Positions 17,469-26,487 of a stretch of DNA of 64,000 nucleotides are shown piece after piece. Positions within the stretch are counted from its first letter, which is position 1; the number at the start of each line of letters is the position of its first letter. Position numbers and translations under genes: made by a program. Source of the DNA: Lentisphaerota bacterium (lineage in GTDB: Bacteria; Verrucomicrobiota; Kiritimatiellia; UBA8416; JAIOPI01); assembly GCA_021413965.1 (NCBI GenBank), contig JAIOPI010000033.1, forward strand, positions 62,001-126,000, in the 5' to 3' direction. The notes under the pieces were generated by a model that did no database searches, was not told the DNA's origin, and was given only the letters and a program-made list of their open reading frames with translations.

Positions 17469-17490
17469 GACGCGATGCCCAAGCGGGCGG

Positions 17491-18714
17491 TCAGACCACC
17501 TTGACCTTGTCCAACCCGAAGGGGCTGAATCCCGTGCCCGTCCCTTTGCCGGAGAGACGGAACAGCGTGCCGGCCATGTAGCAGGTCGTGCGGGTGACGA
17601 CGTAATCGAGCGACTTGCCGCCGAAGACTCCGCCCTCTCCTTGCTCGTCTTCGCCGCGGAAACCACCTTCGGCATTCGCATCCTTGGATCCCATGACCTG
17701 CAGGTCGAGGCAATGCTTCTGCAGGTGGTCAAGGACCCAGGCGCTGCGGTCCAGGCCCGCGACGTGGCCGATGTCCAGCACGTTATTGGCCTGCACGCCG
17801 AAGGCATTGAACGGGCGCTGGTGCGGCCCGTTCGCCACCGTCCACTCCATGTAGCTGACCATGGCGTCGAGATACTTCTGCTTCTTCGTGGCCAGGTACG
17901 CCGCCAGCACCACGACCACGATGCCGTCGTCGTTGCGCAGCAGGTAGCGGTCGTCGCCCTTGCCGAAACCCCAGTGGTGATTGGCGCCGACAACCGCCTC
18001 GCCATCCTTCAGGCGGTGCACGAAGTTGATGCCGCCATCCGCGCGCTGGTTCAGCAGGATGTTGTCCGCCGCCACGATCACCGGCTTCAGGAAGCGCCTG
18101 TCACCGGTCCGCCGGTACTGGTGCCACAACGGAATTTCGCTGGCGTAGCCAATGGTCCCGTGCCGCCCCGTTTTCGGGTAGCGGATCTCCTCCGTCGGGT
18201 AAATCTGGATCCACTCCGGCAGGCCGACGCCCGCCTTGTAGTTGCGCAGCATGCACTCGCAGAACGCGTCGCCGCGCCGCAGCCACTCCTTGTTGCCGCT
18301 GACCTGCCCCAGCATCAGCAAACCGGACGCCGCCTGCGCCGCATCCAGGATGCCACTGTGCCAGATCGCCGGAACCTCCTCCTTGATCGTGCCGTGCGCC
18401 TGTTTGAAGTGCGGATCCATGACCTGCAGCGCGGAGATGTAATACGCCCCGCGCGTCGCGGACTCGAGATAGGCCTTGTTCTTCGTGAGTTTGAACGCCT
18501 CGCTCAGCACGAAGAGCGCGCGGCCATGGGTCCAGTTCAGGCCCGGCACCTTCTGCTTCACCTTCATGTTGTAGTAGTAAGGGAAGCGGTTGTTGTCCCC
18601 GAACCAGTTCTTGTTGTCGGGGTGGCGCATCTGGCCGTTCACGAACCAATCTGCCGCCTTGAGGGCGCGGTCGAGGTAGAGTTTGCGATCTTTGGCGCTG
18701 AGTGAATAAGCCAT
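17491..18714 (-). CDS. Six-hairpin (alpha/alpha)6-barrel protein, putative sugar-acting enzyme
   Basis: A 407-residue soluble protein rich in paired helices with aromatic and acidic turns, as in the six-hairpin glycosidase superfamily. Landmarks include NWTHGRALFVLSEAF near residue 60, IWHSGILDAAQAASGLLML near 118, ASEIPLWHQYRRTGD near 190 and NADGG-like RADGGINFVH near 225. There is no signal peptide. AAGGAG lies five bases before ATG 18714. It is separated from the operon downstream by a hairpin and is divergent from the giant secreted protein. Members of this fold include unsaturated glucuronyl hydrolases, epimerases and lyases. The family and substrate cannot be fixed here. Confidence 0.6.
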   Translation of the reverse strand: MAYSLSAKDRKLYLDRALKAADWFVNGQMRHPDNKNWFGDNNRFPYYYNMKVKQKVPGLNWTHGRALFVLSEAFKLTKNKAYLESATRGAYYISALQVMDPHFKQAHGTIKEEVPAIWHSGILDAAQAASGLLMLGQVSGNKEWLRRGDAFCECMLRNYKAGVGLPEWIQIYPTEEIRYPKTGRHGTIGYASEIPLWHQYRRTGDRRFLKPVIVAADNILLNQRADGGINFVHRLKDGEAVVGANHHWGFGKGDDRYLLRNDDGIVVVVLAAYLATKKQKYLDAMVSYMEWTVANGPHQRPFNAFGVQANNVLDIGHVAGLDRSAWVLDHLQKHCLDLQVMGSKDANAEGGFRGEDEQGEGGVFGGKSLDYVVTRTTCYMAGTLFRLSGKGTGTGFSPFGLDKVKVV

Positions 18715-18759
18715 GGGGTCTCCTTTTGTGGCGCGTATTCTGCCCGCGCCCCCCCATAA

Positions 18760-18773
18760 TGCAAGCGCTACCT
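18760..18773. promoter_or_regulatory. LacI/CcpA-type operator-like site in a divergent promoter region
   Basis: The 270-base gap 18715-18984 separates two divergent genes. TGCAAGCGCTACCT matches 13 of 14 positions of the cre-type consensus TGNAANCGNTNNCA used by LacI-family regulators. Further along is a perfect dyad ACAAC-AA-GTTGT (18851-18862). A TATGAT at 18910-18915 could be a -10 element for the plus-strand gene, but no good -35 lies 17 bases upstream. No LacI-family gene is present in the window. Confidence 0.3.
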
Positions 18774-18984
18774 AGCAAGGATCCGCTAGCCACCTTGCGC
18801 GTGGCGGGCCTCGACGCTTCGCGGCGCTCCGCAGGCAAGACTCAAAAAGTACAACAAGTTGTCGCCGATCCTACCACGCAAGGGGCACCGTCCCGGGCTG
18901 GGATTGTGTTATGATGCCCGAATGGCGCGCACCTGAAATGCGGGGCCGCGCTGGAATTGGTGAAATGACATCCGGAAGTCAGGC

Positions 18985-21900
18985 ATGCGCTTCAACGCTA
19001 CACGCACCGCCCACGCCACGTGGCTATCGCTTGCCCTCCTCGGGGCAACCTTGCCCGCGACGGGCGATCTCGTCATCAATGAGTTCATGGCGTCGAACCT
19101 TGCCACCCTGACCAACAGCGCCGGCGAGAGCCCGGACTGGATCGAACTCTACAACCCGACTGACGCCTCCATCGATCTCGCCGGCTGGCACCTCACCGAT
19201 CGACGCGACAACCTGGCCAAGTGGACCTTCCCCGGCACCAACATCCCGCCTGCCAGCTACCTCCTCGTCTTCGCGTCCGGCGCCGACACCCCGGTGATCG
19301 GGTCGGACCTGCACGCCAACTTCAAACTCGACCCCGACGGCGAATACCTCGCGCTGGTCAAACCCGATGGCGTGACCGTCGCCTCCGAATACGCGCCCGC
19401 CTACCCGGACCAAACCACGGATGTCTCGTTTGGCTTGCGACCCGACGCCAAAACCGTGCTGCTGCTCTCAAGCAACACCCCCTGCCGCTTCAACATCCCC
19501 ACCGATGACTCCGCCGGCACCACCTGGACCGCGAAGACCTTCGATGCCACCGCCTGGAGTCCGGGGGCATTCGGCATCGGCTACGAAACCGCACCCGGCG
19601 ATTTCGCGAGCCTGATCCAGACTCCCGTGCCGGACCGCACGCGCGGCGTCTACGTGCGCTGCCTGTTTGAAGTCGCCAATCCGGACCTGCTCGATGAACT
19701 GCTCCTCCGGGTGAAGTTCGACGATGGGTTCGTGGCCTATCTCAATGGCGTGCGCGTCGCCGCCGCCAACGACCCGGCGGGCCTGCGCTGGGATTCCTCC
19801 GCCACGATCGAACAAACCAACAGCGACGCCATGGTGTTCGAGGAATTCGACCTCACGTCGTTTCGCGGCCAGCTGACCGCCGGCACCAACGTGCTCGCTA
19901 TTCACCTGCTGAATCGAATCCTAAACCCCCTGATCCCGTCAGACCTGCTGCTGGCGCCCGAACTCTCGGCCCAATCCTTCAGCCCCGGCACAAACACCGT
20001 CTGGCGCTACTTCCACCAGCCGACCCCCCTCGCCCGCAATGTCCTGGGCGCGCTCGATTTCCTGCGGCCGGTTACCTTCAGCAGGACACGCGGCTTTTGC
20101 AGCGCCCCCTTCTCCCTCGCACTGTCCACACCCACCCCGGGCGCCGATATCTTCTACACCACCGACAGCTCCGTCCCCACGACGTCAGCCGGCACGCGTT
20201 ACCTCGCCCCCTTCCCGATCACCCGCACCACGGTGGTGCGCGCACGCGCCTTCAAGCCCAACGAGGAGCCGTCCGTGGCGCAGACCCATACCTACCTCTT
20301 CCCGTCCGACATCATCGCGGCGCCCAGCATGCGCACCAGCATCACCCAGTCGCCCGTCTATGGCCCCGGCATGACGAATGCCCTCTTGTCCATCCCTTCC
20401 ATCTGCCTGGCCACGCTGTCGACCGCCATCGACCGCACCCCCGAGTGGCCGACCTCCGTGGAAATGATCTGGCCCGACGGCCGCGAGGGGTTTCAGGTGA
20501 ACGCCGGCGTCGCCCGGTTCGGCAACTACTGGCAGAACTTCGAAAAGCGCATGTTCCGGCTCTACTTCCGAGAGAAGTACGGCGCCAGCAAGCTGCGCTA
20601 CCCGCTCTTCAAGGGCGTCGAGCAGGGCCTCGCCCCCGTGGAGGAGTTCGATCAGCTGGACCTGAAGTCCGGCTCGCAGGACATGGCCGCCCGCGGTTTC
20701 TACATGTCGGAACCGTTCTGCGACGACGCCATGCTGGAAATGGGAAGGCTCGCGCCCCACGGCCGGTTCGTGCACGTCTACCTCAACGGCCAGTACTGGG
20801 GCATCTACCACCTGCACGAGCGCTGGGAGCCGCACATGCTGACGGCCTATCTCGGCGGCAACCCCGACGGCTATGAATCCGTCGACAGCGAAGGCACGCA
20901 CGAGAACTGGGTCGACGAACCGGTGCATCCCGTCGATGGCGATGGATCGGCCTGGGCGCGCATCGAGTCCCTGCGCTCCAACTACCAGGCGCTGCGCGCG
21001 TATCTCGACGTGCCCCAGTACCTGGATTTCATGTTGCTGTGGCTGACGGGCTACTGTGAAGCCGAGTTTCGCGGCGTGGGCCCGGTCGCCGCCAACGCCG
21101 GCGGGTACAAGATGTGGATGAAGGACACGGACGGATGGCTGCGGGGCTTCGGGCACACGCTCACCACCCCGGGGCCCGGCGGCGCTTTTTCCGGGCTGTG
21201 GCAGGAACAAGACGCCGACTACGTGGTCCTCAAGCGCGATCGCATCCAGCAGCTGTTCACCGGCGACGGCGTGCTGACGCCCGCGCGCAACCAGGCGCGC
21301 CTGAGCCGGCGTTGCGACGAAATCGAGCCGGCGTTTCCTGCCGAGTCGGCCCGCTGGGGCTACCGGATGCCGGACACCTGGGCCACGGAGAAGGCAGCCG
21401 CGCTCGCCAGGCTGGCCACCCAGACCGACCAGGTGCTGGCCACGTTCCGCGCTGCCGGTTGGTACCCGCTGGACGCGCCCGCCTTGGCGCCCCCGGGCGG
21501 CGTGTTCACCGGCGCCGTGACCGTCACCCTCGGCGTTACCAACAGCGCCACGATCTACTACACGTTAAACGGCGACGACCCGCGCCAAGCCGGCTCCGGG
21601 GCGCCCGCAGGCCGCCCCTACGCGACGCCACTGTCCCTGACGCGCGCCACGCTGCTCAAGGCGCGCGCCAGGATCGGCAACACCTGGAGCGGCCTGCAGG
21701 AAGCCCTCTATGTGCCCGCCGACGCCGGGCCCCTGCGCGTGACCGAACTCATGGCCCATCCACGCGCCCCCACGGCAGCGGAAACGAATGCCGTCGGCGG
21801 CGGCGCCTGGACCGCCACGGATTTTGAATTCATCGAGCTTCGCAACACCGGCACGACGCCCGTCAGTCTTGTGGGCGTCCACGTTGCCGATGCCATCGAT

Positions 21901-24900
21901 TTTGATTTTACGCACAGCGCCGTCACGATCCTGCCGCCCGGGGAACACGTGCTCGTGGTCGGCAACCGCGCGGCGTTCGCCACCCGCTACCCGGCCGTAC
22001 CGCCGCGGTTGGTCGCCGGCGAATTTGCCGCGATCGCGAACTGGCCCGCGAAGACGCTGTCGGACGGCGGCGAACGCGTGCGCCTCGCCGACGGGCTCGA
22101 CCGGACCATCGTCAGCTTCACGTACGGCAATGGGCGCGACTGGCCGCTCGCGGCCGACGGTGCCGGCCATTCCCTGGTGCCGCTCGCGCTCGACGACCAA
22201 TCCGACGCACTGGAATACGGCGGAAACTGGCGTGCCAGCGCGTTCCGCGACGGCTCCCCCGGCGCGCCTGACCCCGTTCCCACTCGCGATCTGGTCGTCA
22301 ACGAGGTCGCGGCCCACACGGACTACAGCAACGCCGTCCTGACCGACTACGATTCCAATGACTGGCTGGAACTTTTCAATCACACGGCGGCGCCAATCGG
22401 CCTGAGCGGGTGGTACCTCAGCGACCGCGCCGACAACCTGACGCTGTGGCCGATCCCCGCTGCCAATGTCATCACGGCCGGCGGATTCATCGTCTTCGAC
22501 GAGGTGAACGGGTTCCACAGCCCGATCACCAACGGCTTCGGCCTGAACAAGGCCGGCGACCAGGTCTTTCTCTCCTATCTGCCCGGCGATGCACGCGATC
22601 GCGTCGCGGACGCCGTGCGCTTCGACGGTCAGGAGAATGGCCGCTCGCTCGGACGGGCTCCGGATGGTGAACCGAACTGGGTCGCCATGGTCCCGTCCCC
22701 CGACGCCTCCAATCAAACCGTCGTGGCGGGCGTAGTCATCAGCGAACTCATGTTCCACCCGCCCGACACCAACGGCGCCGAGAACGCTATCGGCGAATTC
22801 ATCGAACTCCACAATCCACAGGGCGTGACGGTGGCACTCTGGAACGCCGAAGGGCCATGGCGCGTTGAGGGGACCGCGCGGCTGACGTTGCCCGCGGGGA
22901 CCAGCCTGCGCCCGGGCGAGCGGTTGGTCCTGGTTTCGTTCGATCCGGCGAGCAACACGGCAGCGCGCGCCTCGTTCCTGGCTGAATACGGGCTGACCAA
23001 CGATCAGGCGCGCCTCGTTGGGCCCTACGACGGCCTCCTGAGCGATCGCGGCGGGCGGGTCTCGCTGGAGGCTCCGCTGGCGCCTGACCTCGCCGGCGGG
23101 CCCCTGGTGTGGGTGGTGGTCGACGACGTCATCTACTTTGATCGCACCCCGTGGCCACAGAGCGCGGACGGCACAGGTCCTGCGCTGACGCGCGCAACGC
23201 CTCCGCATGCCGGACGAGACCCCGTCAACTGGTATGCCGCGCCCCCCACCCCGGGCTCCCCTCCGGCGCGCGTGGCGCTGTCTGCGCCCGAGGACGGCGC
23301 CATCGTCTTTGCGCCGGGTCCCCAAACGGTGCAGGCCGTGGTGGAGAGCGCCCTGGTCGCCGAACCGGTGGCTCAGGTCGCGATGCTTGAGGATTCCCAT
23401 GCGCTGGCCACGCCAACCGCCCCGCCCTACGCCGCCGCGTGGGCCATCCCTGGCGCGGGACACTACGCGCTTCGGGCGGAACTCACGGATGCCGCCGGCA
23501 CCTGGACATCGCGCACCGTGGAAGTCACCGCGCTCGCCGTCTCCAATGTGCAGGTCGAGGCGGTCACGGATGGCCAGGCGATCTTCGACGGACAGCTGTC
23601 GGGCGATGCCGCGGCCGAGGTGCGCGTATACTGGGGACGCGTCGATGGCGGAACCCAGCCCACCGCGTGGGAATCTTCCGCCCTGGTGGGCAGCGTCAGC
23701 AACGCGGGGTTCTCGCTTCGTGCGGGCAACTTGCAGCAGGACCTCGAGTACCACGTGCGCGCCAGCGCGCGCGTGGGCGCCAGCCTGGGGTGGGCCCCGC
23801 AGTCCGTGGCGTTCACGACGCCGGGCTATGGGTCCTGGTCAAACACCGCGCGCATCCGGTTCGACGGCTACGTGGAGGCCGAAACCCTGCGCGACTTCCC
23901 CGCACTCGTGTGCCTCGGCCCTCACCTGGCGGGATTCCGCTACGCCTCGTTCGGCGGCGACTGGGCCAGCTTGCGCTTTACGGACGATGCCGGCGGCCAA
24001 CAATTGCCCTACGACGTGGACACGTGGGACACCAACGGCCTCTCCGCCGTGTGGGTGCGCGTGCCGGCGCTGACCAACGGCGCCGCCATCCGCGCCTACT
24101 GGGGGCGGGACGGCATGACAAATCCTCCGCCGGAGTCGCAGGACGGAAGCGTCTGGCGCGAAACCTTTGACGGCGTCTGGCATGGCGACGAAGCGCTCGA
24201 CAACGCCGCCGCCCCCGGCTCCCCGGGCCGTAACAGCGGATCGACGGCGACGACGGGTCCGGTCGGGGCGGCGCGAGCCTTTGACGGCGTGGATGACGCC
24301 GTGGAACCCGCCCTCGACACGGCTTGGTACCATCGGCACCTCGCCGCGCAGTCATGGAGCCTCTGGGTGCGACCGGCTGCCAGCCCCTCCAGCGGATCGA
24401 CTGTGTTTGGCGCGGGCGGAAACACAAACCGACTTTACATCATGATGAACACGGTGCCCCTCGTCCGGAAATGGTCCTACGGCGTGGGGATGACCGATCG
24501 CCTCGGGCCGGCCTACGCCACGGGCGTCTGGCAGATGGTGTCGCTGGTGCTGAGCAACGGGACGGCCTACGCGCAGGTTAACGAGGGCGCACGCGTCTCG
24601 CTGGGAACCTACGGTGACGTGGCGCTAACCAACCAGCCGGTGCTGGGTATGCGCGGCGGGGCCGGCTTCCCCTTCGCCGGTGCGATCGATGAACTGCGCC
24701 TCGCCCCGCTCGCGCGGTCGGCGGCCTGGTTGCGCGCCGAGTACCGCACGATGGGCACGCCCTTTGCCTTCGCCACGTACGAGCCCGTGCAGTCCGCCGA
24801 TCACAATCCCGACCAGGATGCCGATGGCCTCCCGGACGCCTGGGAGCGTCTGCGCCTCGGGGACACCACGCAAGACGGTGGCGGCGATGGGGACCACGAT

Positions 24901-25224
24901 GGCATGACGGACGCGGCGGAGTACGTCGCGGGCACTGACCCCACGAACACGGAAAGCGTCCTGCGCCTGGCGATCGCCCCCGGCCCCGGAGTTGCCGGGG
25001 TGATGCTGCCGACGGTCACCGCCCAGGGGCCTGGCTACGAAGGGTTGGTGCGCCAGTACGATCTGCTTGCGACGCCCGGACTCGCGGCCACGCCATGGGA
25101 ACCGATTCCGGATTTTACGAACATTCCCGGCACCGATGTACTGCTGATTTATACGAATCCTGGCCCGGTCGCGGGCCCGCGTTTCTATCGCACGCGCGTC
25201 CGCCTCGCCGTCGCCCCGCCGTAG
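18985..25224 (+). CDS. Giant secreted multidomain protein: lamin-tail, CotH, DUF2341, LamG, TSP3
   Basis: A 2079-residue exported protein with a signal peptide of about 27 residues before DLVINEF. Domains in order: lamin-tail domain (about 27-160, DLVINEFMASN and WIELYNP); an intermediate beta region; CotH-kinase-like domain (about 455-825, with LNGQYWGIYHLHER near 590); a chitobiase/Fn3-associated domain (about 830-910, IYYTLNGDDPR); three more lamin-tail domains (about 916, 1105 and 1250); Ig/Fn3-like segments (about 1430-1610); DUF2341 (from about 1618, RIRFDGYVE); a LamG-like fold (to about 1925); and calcium-binding TSP3-like DxDxDGxxD repeats (about 1935-1985). Such proteins are large cell-surface or extracellular factors of Verrucomicrobia-type bacteria. 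A GGAAG site precedes the start. The function is unknown; binding or surface anchoring is plausible. Confidence 0.85.
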   Translation: MRFNATRTAHATWLSLALLGATLPATGDLVINEFMASNLATLTNSAGESPDWIELYNPTDASIDLAGWHLTDRRDNLAKWTFPGTNIPPASYLLVFASGADTPVIGSDLHANFKLDPDGEYLALVKPDGVTVASEYAPAYPDQTTDVSFGLRPDAKTVLLLSSNTPCRFNIPTDDSAGTTWTAKTFDATAWSPGAFGIGYETAPGDFASLIQTPVPDRTRGVYVRCLFEVANPDLLDELLLRVKFDDGFVAYLNGVRVAAANDPAGLRWDSSATIEQTNSDAMVFEEFDLTSFRGQLTAGTNVLAIHLLNRILNPLIPSDLLLAPELSAQSFSPGTNTVWRYFHQPTPLARNVLGALDFLRPVTFSRTRGFCSAPFSLALSTPTPGADIFYTTDSSVPTTSAGTRYLAPFPITRTTVVRARAFKPNEEPSVAQTHTYLFPSDIIAAPSMRTSITQSPVYGPGMTNALLSIPSICLATLSTAIDRTPEWPTSVEMIWPDGREGFQVNAGVARFGNYWQNFEKRMFRLYFREKYGASKLRYPLFKGVEQGLAPVEEFDQLDLKSGSQDMAARGFYMSEPFCDDAMLEMGRLAPHGRFVHVYLNGQYWGIYHLHERWEPHMLTAYLGGNPDGYESVDSEGTHENWVDEPVHPVDGDGSAWARIESLRSNYQALRAYLDVPQYLDFMLLWLTGYCEAEFRGVGPVAANAGGYKMWMKDTDGWLRGFGHTLTTPGPGGAFSGLWQEQDADYVVLKRDRIQQLFTGDGVLTPARNQARLSRRCDEIEPAFPAESARWGYRMPDTWATEKAAALARLATQTDQVLATFRAAGWYPLDAPALAPPGGVFTGAVTVTLGVTNSATIYYTLNGDDPRQAGSGAPAGRPYATPLSLTRATLLKARARIGNTWSGLQEALYVPADAGPLRVTELMAHPRAPTAAETNAVGGGAWTATDFEFIELRNTGTTPVSLVGVHVADAIDFDFTHSAVTILPPGEHVLVVGNRAAFATRYPAVPPRLVAGEFAAIANWPAKTLSDGGERVRLADGLDRTIVSFTYGNGRDWPLAADGAGHSLVPLALDDQSDALEYGGNWRASAFRDGSPGAPDPVPTRDLVVNEVAAHTDYSNAVLTDYDSNDWLELFNHTAAPIGLSGWYLSDRADNLTLWPIPAANVITAGGFIVFDEVNGFHSPITNGFGLNKAGDQVFLSYLPGDARDRVADAVRFDGQENGRSLGRAPDGEPNWVAMVPSPDASNQTVVAGVVISELMFHPPDTNGAENAIGEFIELHNPQGVTVALWNAEGPWRVEGTARLTLPAGTSLRPGERLVLVSFDPASNTAARASFLAEYGLTNDQARLVGPYDGLLSDRGGRVSLEAPLAPDLAGGPLVWVVVDDVIYFDRTPWPQSADGTGPALTRATPPHAGRDPVNWYAAPPTPGSPPARVALSAPEDGAIVFAPGPQTVQAVVESALVAEPVAQVAMLEDSHALATPTAPPYAAAWAIPGAGHYALRAELTDAAGTWTSRTVEVTALAVSNVQVEAVTDGQAIFDGQLSGDAAAEVRVYWGRVDGGTQPTAWESSALVGSVSNAGFSLRAGNLQQDLEYHVRASARVGASLGWAPQSVAFTTPGYGSWSNTARIRFDGYVEAETLRDFPALVCLGPHLAGFRYASFGGDWASLRFTDDAGGQQLPYDVDTWDTNGLSAVWVRVPALTNGAAIRAYWGRDGMTNPPPESQDGSVWRETFDGVWHGDEALDNAAAPGSPGRNSGSTATTGPVGAARAFDGVDDAVEPALDTAWYHRHLAAQSWSLWVRPAASPSSGSTVFGAGGNTNRLYIMMNTVPLVRKWSYGVGMTDRLGPAYATGVWQMVSLVLSNGTAYAQVNEGARVSLGTYGDVALTNQPVLGMRGGAGFPFAGAIDELRLAPLARSAAWLRAEYRTMGTPFAFATYEPVQSADHNPDQDADGLPDAWERLRLGDTTQDGGGDGDHDGMTDAAEYVAGTDPTNTESVLRLAIAPGPGVAGVMLPTVTAQGPGYEGLVRQYDLLATPGLAATPWEPIPDFTNIPGTDVLLIYTNPGPVAGPRFYRTRVRLAVAPP

Positions 25225-25340
25225 ACAGGGCGGGGCCTCAGCACCGGCTCGCGGCGCACCGTGGGCTTACCGAGGTAGGGCCCGAGATTCTTACGGAAGG
25301 GCCGCGCGACGTTGTCAATGGCCAGCAGGACTTGTTGCAT
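25185..25340 (-). pseudogene. 5' remnant of a gene, cut off at the end of the giant gene
   Basis: ATG 25340 lies two bases after the TGA stop of the beta-propeller gene and opens a frame reading MQQVLLAIDNVARPFRKNLG, then PYLGKPTVRREPVL. This looks like a genuine protein N-terminus. It then runs into the reverse complement of the 3' end of the giant gene and stops after 51 residues. I recall, uncertainly, that longer sugar-acting beta-propeller proteins begin with a similar RKNL-x-YL-x-KPTVR-x-EPVL segment. The most likely reading is that the rest of the gene was lost by deletion or rearrangement, with the junction near 25225-25240. Confidence 0.5.
25213..25236. terminator. Bidirectional hairpin at the convergent gene ends
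   Basis: GCCCCGCC (25213-25220) and GGCGGGGC (25229-25236) form a perfect 8-base stem around an 8-base loop that spans the TAG stop of the giant gene. No T-tract follows. Its place between convergent genes fits a terminator. Confidence 0.4.
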
Positions 25341-25343
25341 GGC

Positions 25344-26444
25344 TCACTCCATGGGCTGCTCAACCAACAGAAAGCGGCCGATGCCGCCCGCGTACTGGAT
25401 CGGCGAGGCGACCTTGTCGTCGTGGCCCCGCGTCGATCCCGCGTAGTAGATCCACCACGTTCCGGGACGCGGGCCCGGCACCGCGCCGGGCCCGACGTAG
25501 AGCCCCTTGCTGTCAAACCCGCGGCCCAAAGGAAGGAACAAGTCCCGGCTGGGGCGCTGAAACGTGCGGCCGTCGGCGCTCAGCGCCAACTGTGCCGCGA
25601 CGGTGCCATCGATGGACTCCCCCACCTTCACGGAATGATACGCGCTCGGGAACATGACGTAGAGCCCGTCCCGCAGTTTGGTGGCGGCGGAGTTGTAGAG
25701 GTTCAAGTCGGGCGGATCCTGCGCATCGGGCGATAGAATGGCCACGGGATCAGGAAAGTCGCCAAAGTGTTTGGATTCCGTGTAGCCGACCAGGCGGCGC
25801 CCCCGATAGAGCCCCTTGCTCCACATCCGCACGTAAAGCCGATACCAGTCGCCATCGCGGAAGCAGACGGTCTGGGTGTCGGAGTTGCGCGCCAGCAGTG
25901 GCTTGTCGCCTGGCGTCCAATGGATGCCATCCGGACTGGTGCCGCCATAGATCCACCACTCGCCCTTCCCCGCCAACTTTGTGAACACCAGTTTGTACCG
26001 TTCGGCGGCTGGCGCATCGGGGTCAAGGAAGACGGTATGGCCATGAACGCCGGCTATGGGAGGCCCCGCGATCACGATGTTGTTGCCGCAGTTGCCCTCG
26101 TATAGGACGAGGCCCAGATCGGGCTTCTCCCACGTCACGCCGTTGGTCGAATGCGCGTAGCACAAGTACCCGTCCGAATCATCCTTGTGGTGATGATCGT
26201 AGGCGCCGTACCACATCTGCCAATCGTTCCCGTCGCGAATGACGTTCACATAGGCAATCTGACAATCTTCCCAGGGCTTATCCGCGATGAGCAGGGGGTC
26301 GGTTGTTCGCTGTTCAACATGTAGGGCGGGCCTGACGCCCGCCGCCGGCACGTTGGTAACGATCGTCCCCGCGAGCCCGAGCCACAAGCAACCACGCCAC
26401 AGACGAGCCAGGCGATCCCCGGCTGAGAAAGATGTTGATCGCAT
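25344..26444 (-). CDS. Exported five-bladed beta-propeller glycosidase-like protein
   Basis: A 366-residue protein with a signal peptide (RLARLWRGCLWLGLAGTIV, likely cleaved near residue 33). It is followed by repeated blade motifs: DWQMWYGAY, WWIYGGTSPDGIHW, WYRLYVRMW and TWWIYYAG. These W-x-W/Y-Y patterns with SxDGxxW turns are typical of GH32/43/62-like and GH130-like propellers. The catalytic acids are not certain. The start ATG 26444 has GGAGAGGGG upstream. It lies after an AAC(3)-like gene and before the truncated remnant. A palindromic repeat is embedded in its coding sequence just after the signal peptide (26325-26343). A role in cleaving or sensing extracellular or periplasmic glycans is inferred. 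Confidence 0.7.
   Translation of the reverse strand: MRSTSFSAGDRLARLWRGCLWLGLAGTIVTNVPAAGVRPALHVEQRTTDPLLIADKPWEDCQIAYVNVIRDGNDWQMWYGAYDHHHKDDSDGYLCYAHSTNGVTWEKPDLGLVLYEGNCGNNIVIAGPPIAGVHGHTVFLDPDAPAAERYKLVFTKLAGKGEWWIYGGTSPDGIHWTPGDKPLLARNSDTQTVCFRDGDWYRLYVRMWSKGLYRGRRLVGYTESKHFGDFPDPVAILSPDAQDPPDLNLYNSAATKLRDGLYVMFPSAYHSVKVGESIDGTVAAQLALSADGRTFQRPSRDLFLPLGRGFDSKGLYVGPGAVPGPRPGTWWIYYAGSTRGHDDKVASPIQYAGGIGRFLLVEQPME
26325..26343. repeat. REP-like palindrome inside a coding region
   Basis: GGCGGGC, loop CTGAC, GCCCGCC form a perfect 7-base stem. The palindrome encodes the Ala/Val/Arg-rich linker (AAGVRPALH) right after the signal peptide of the beta-propeller gene, and is flanked by TGTAG. 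It looks like an extragenic-type palindrome that became part of a linker. Confidence 0.4.
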
Positions 26445-26487
26445 GCAACCCCTCTCCGGTTTTGGACCAGGCCTTGGTCACCACAAC

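Noticed and set aside
21565-23754. A 729-codon minus-strand frame inside the giant CotH gene
   Set aside because: Composition is dominated by Arg, Gly and Ala with no recognisable motif; the plus-strand lamin-tail domains explain the region.
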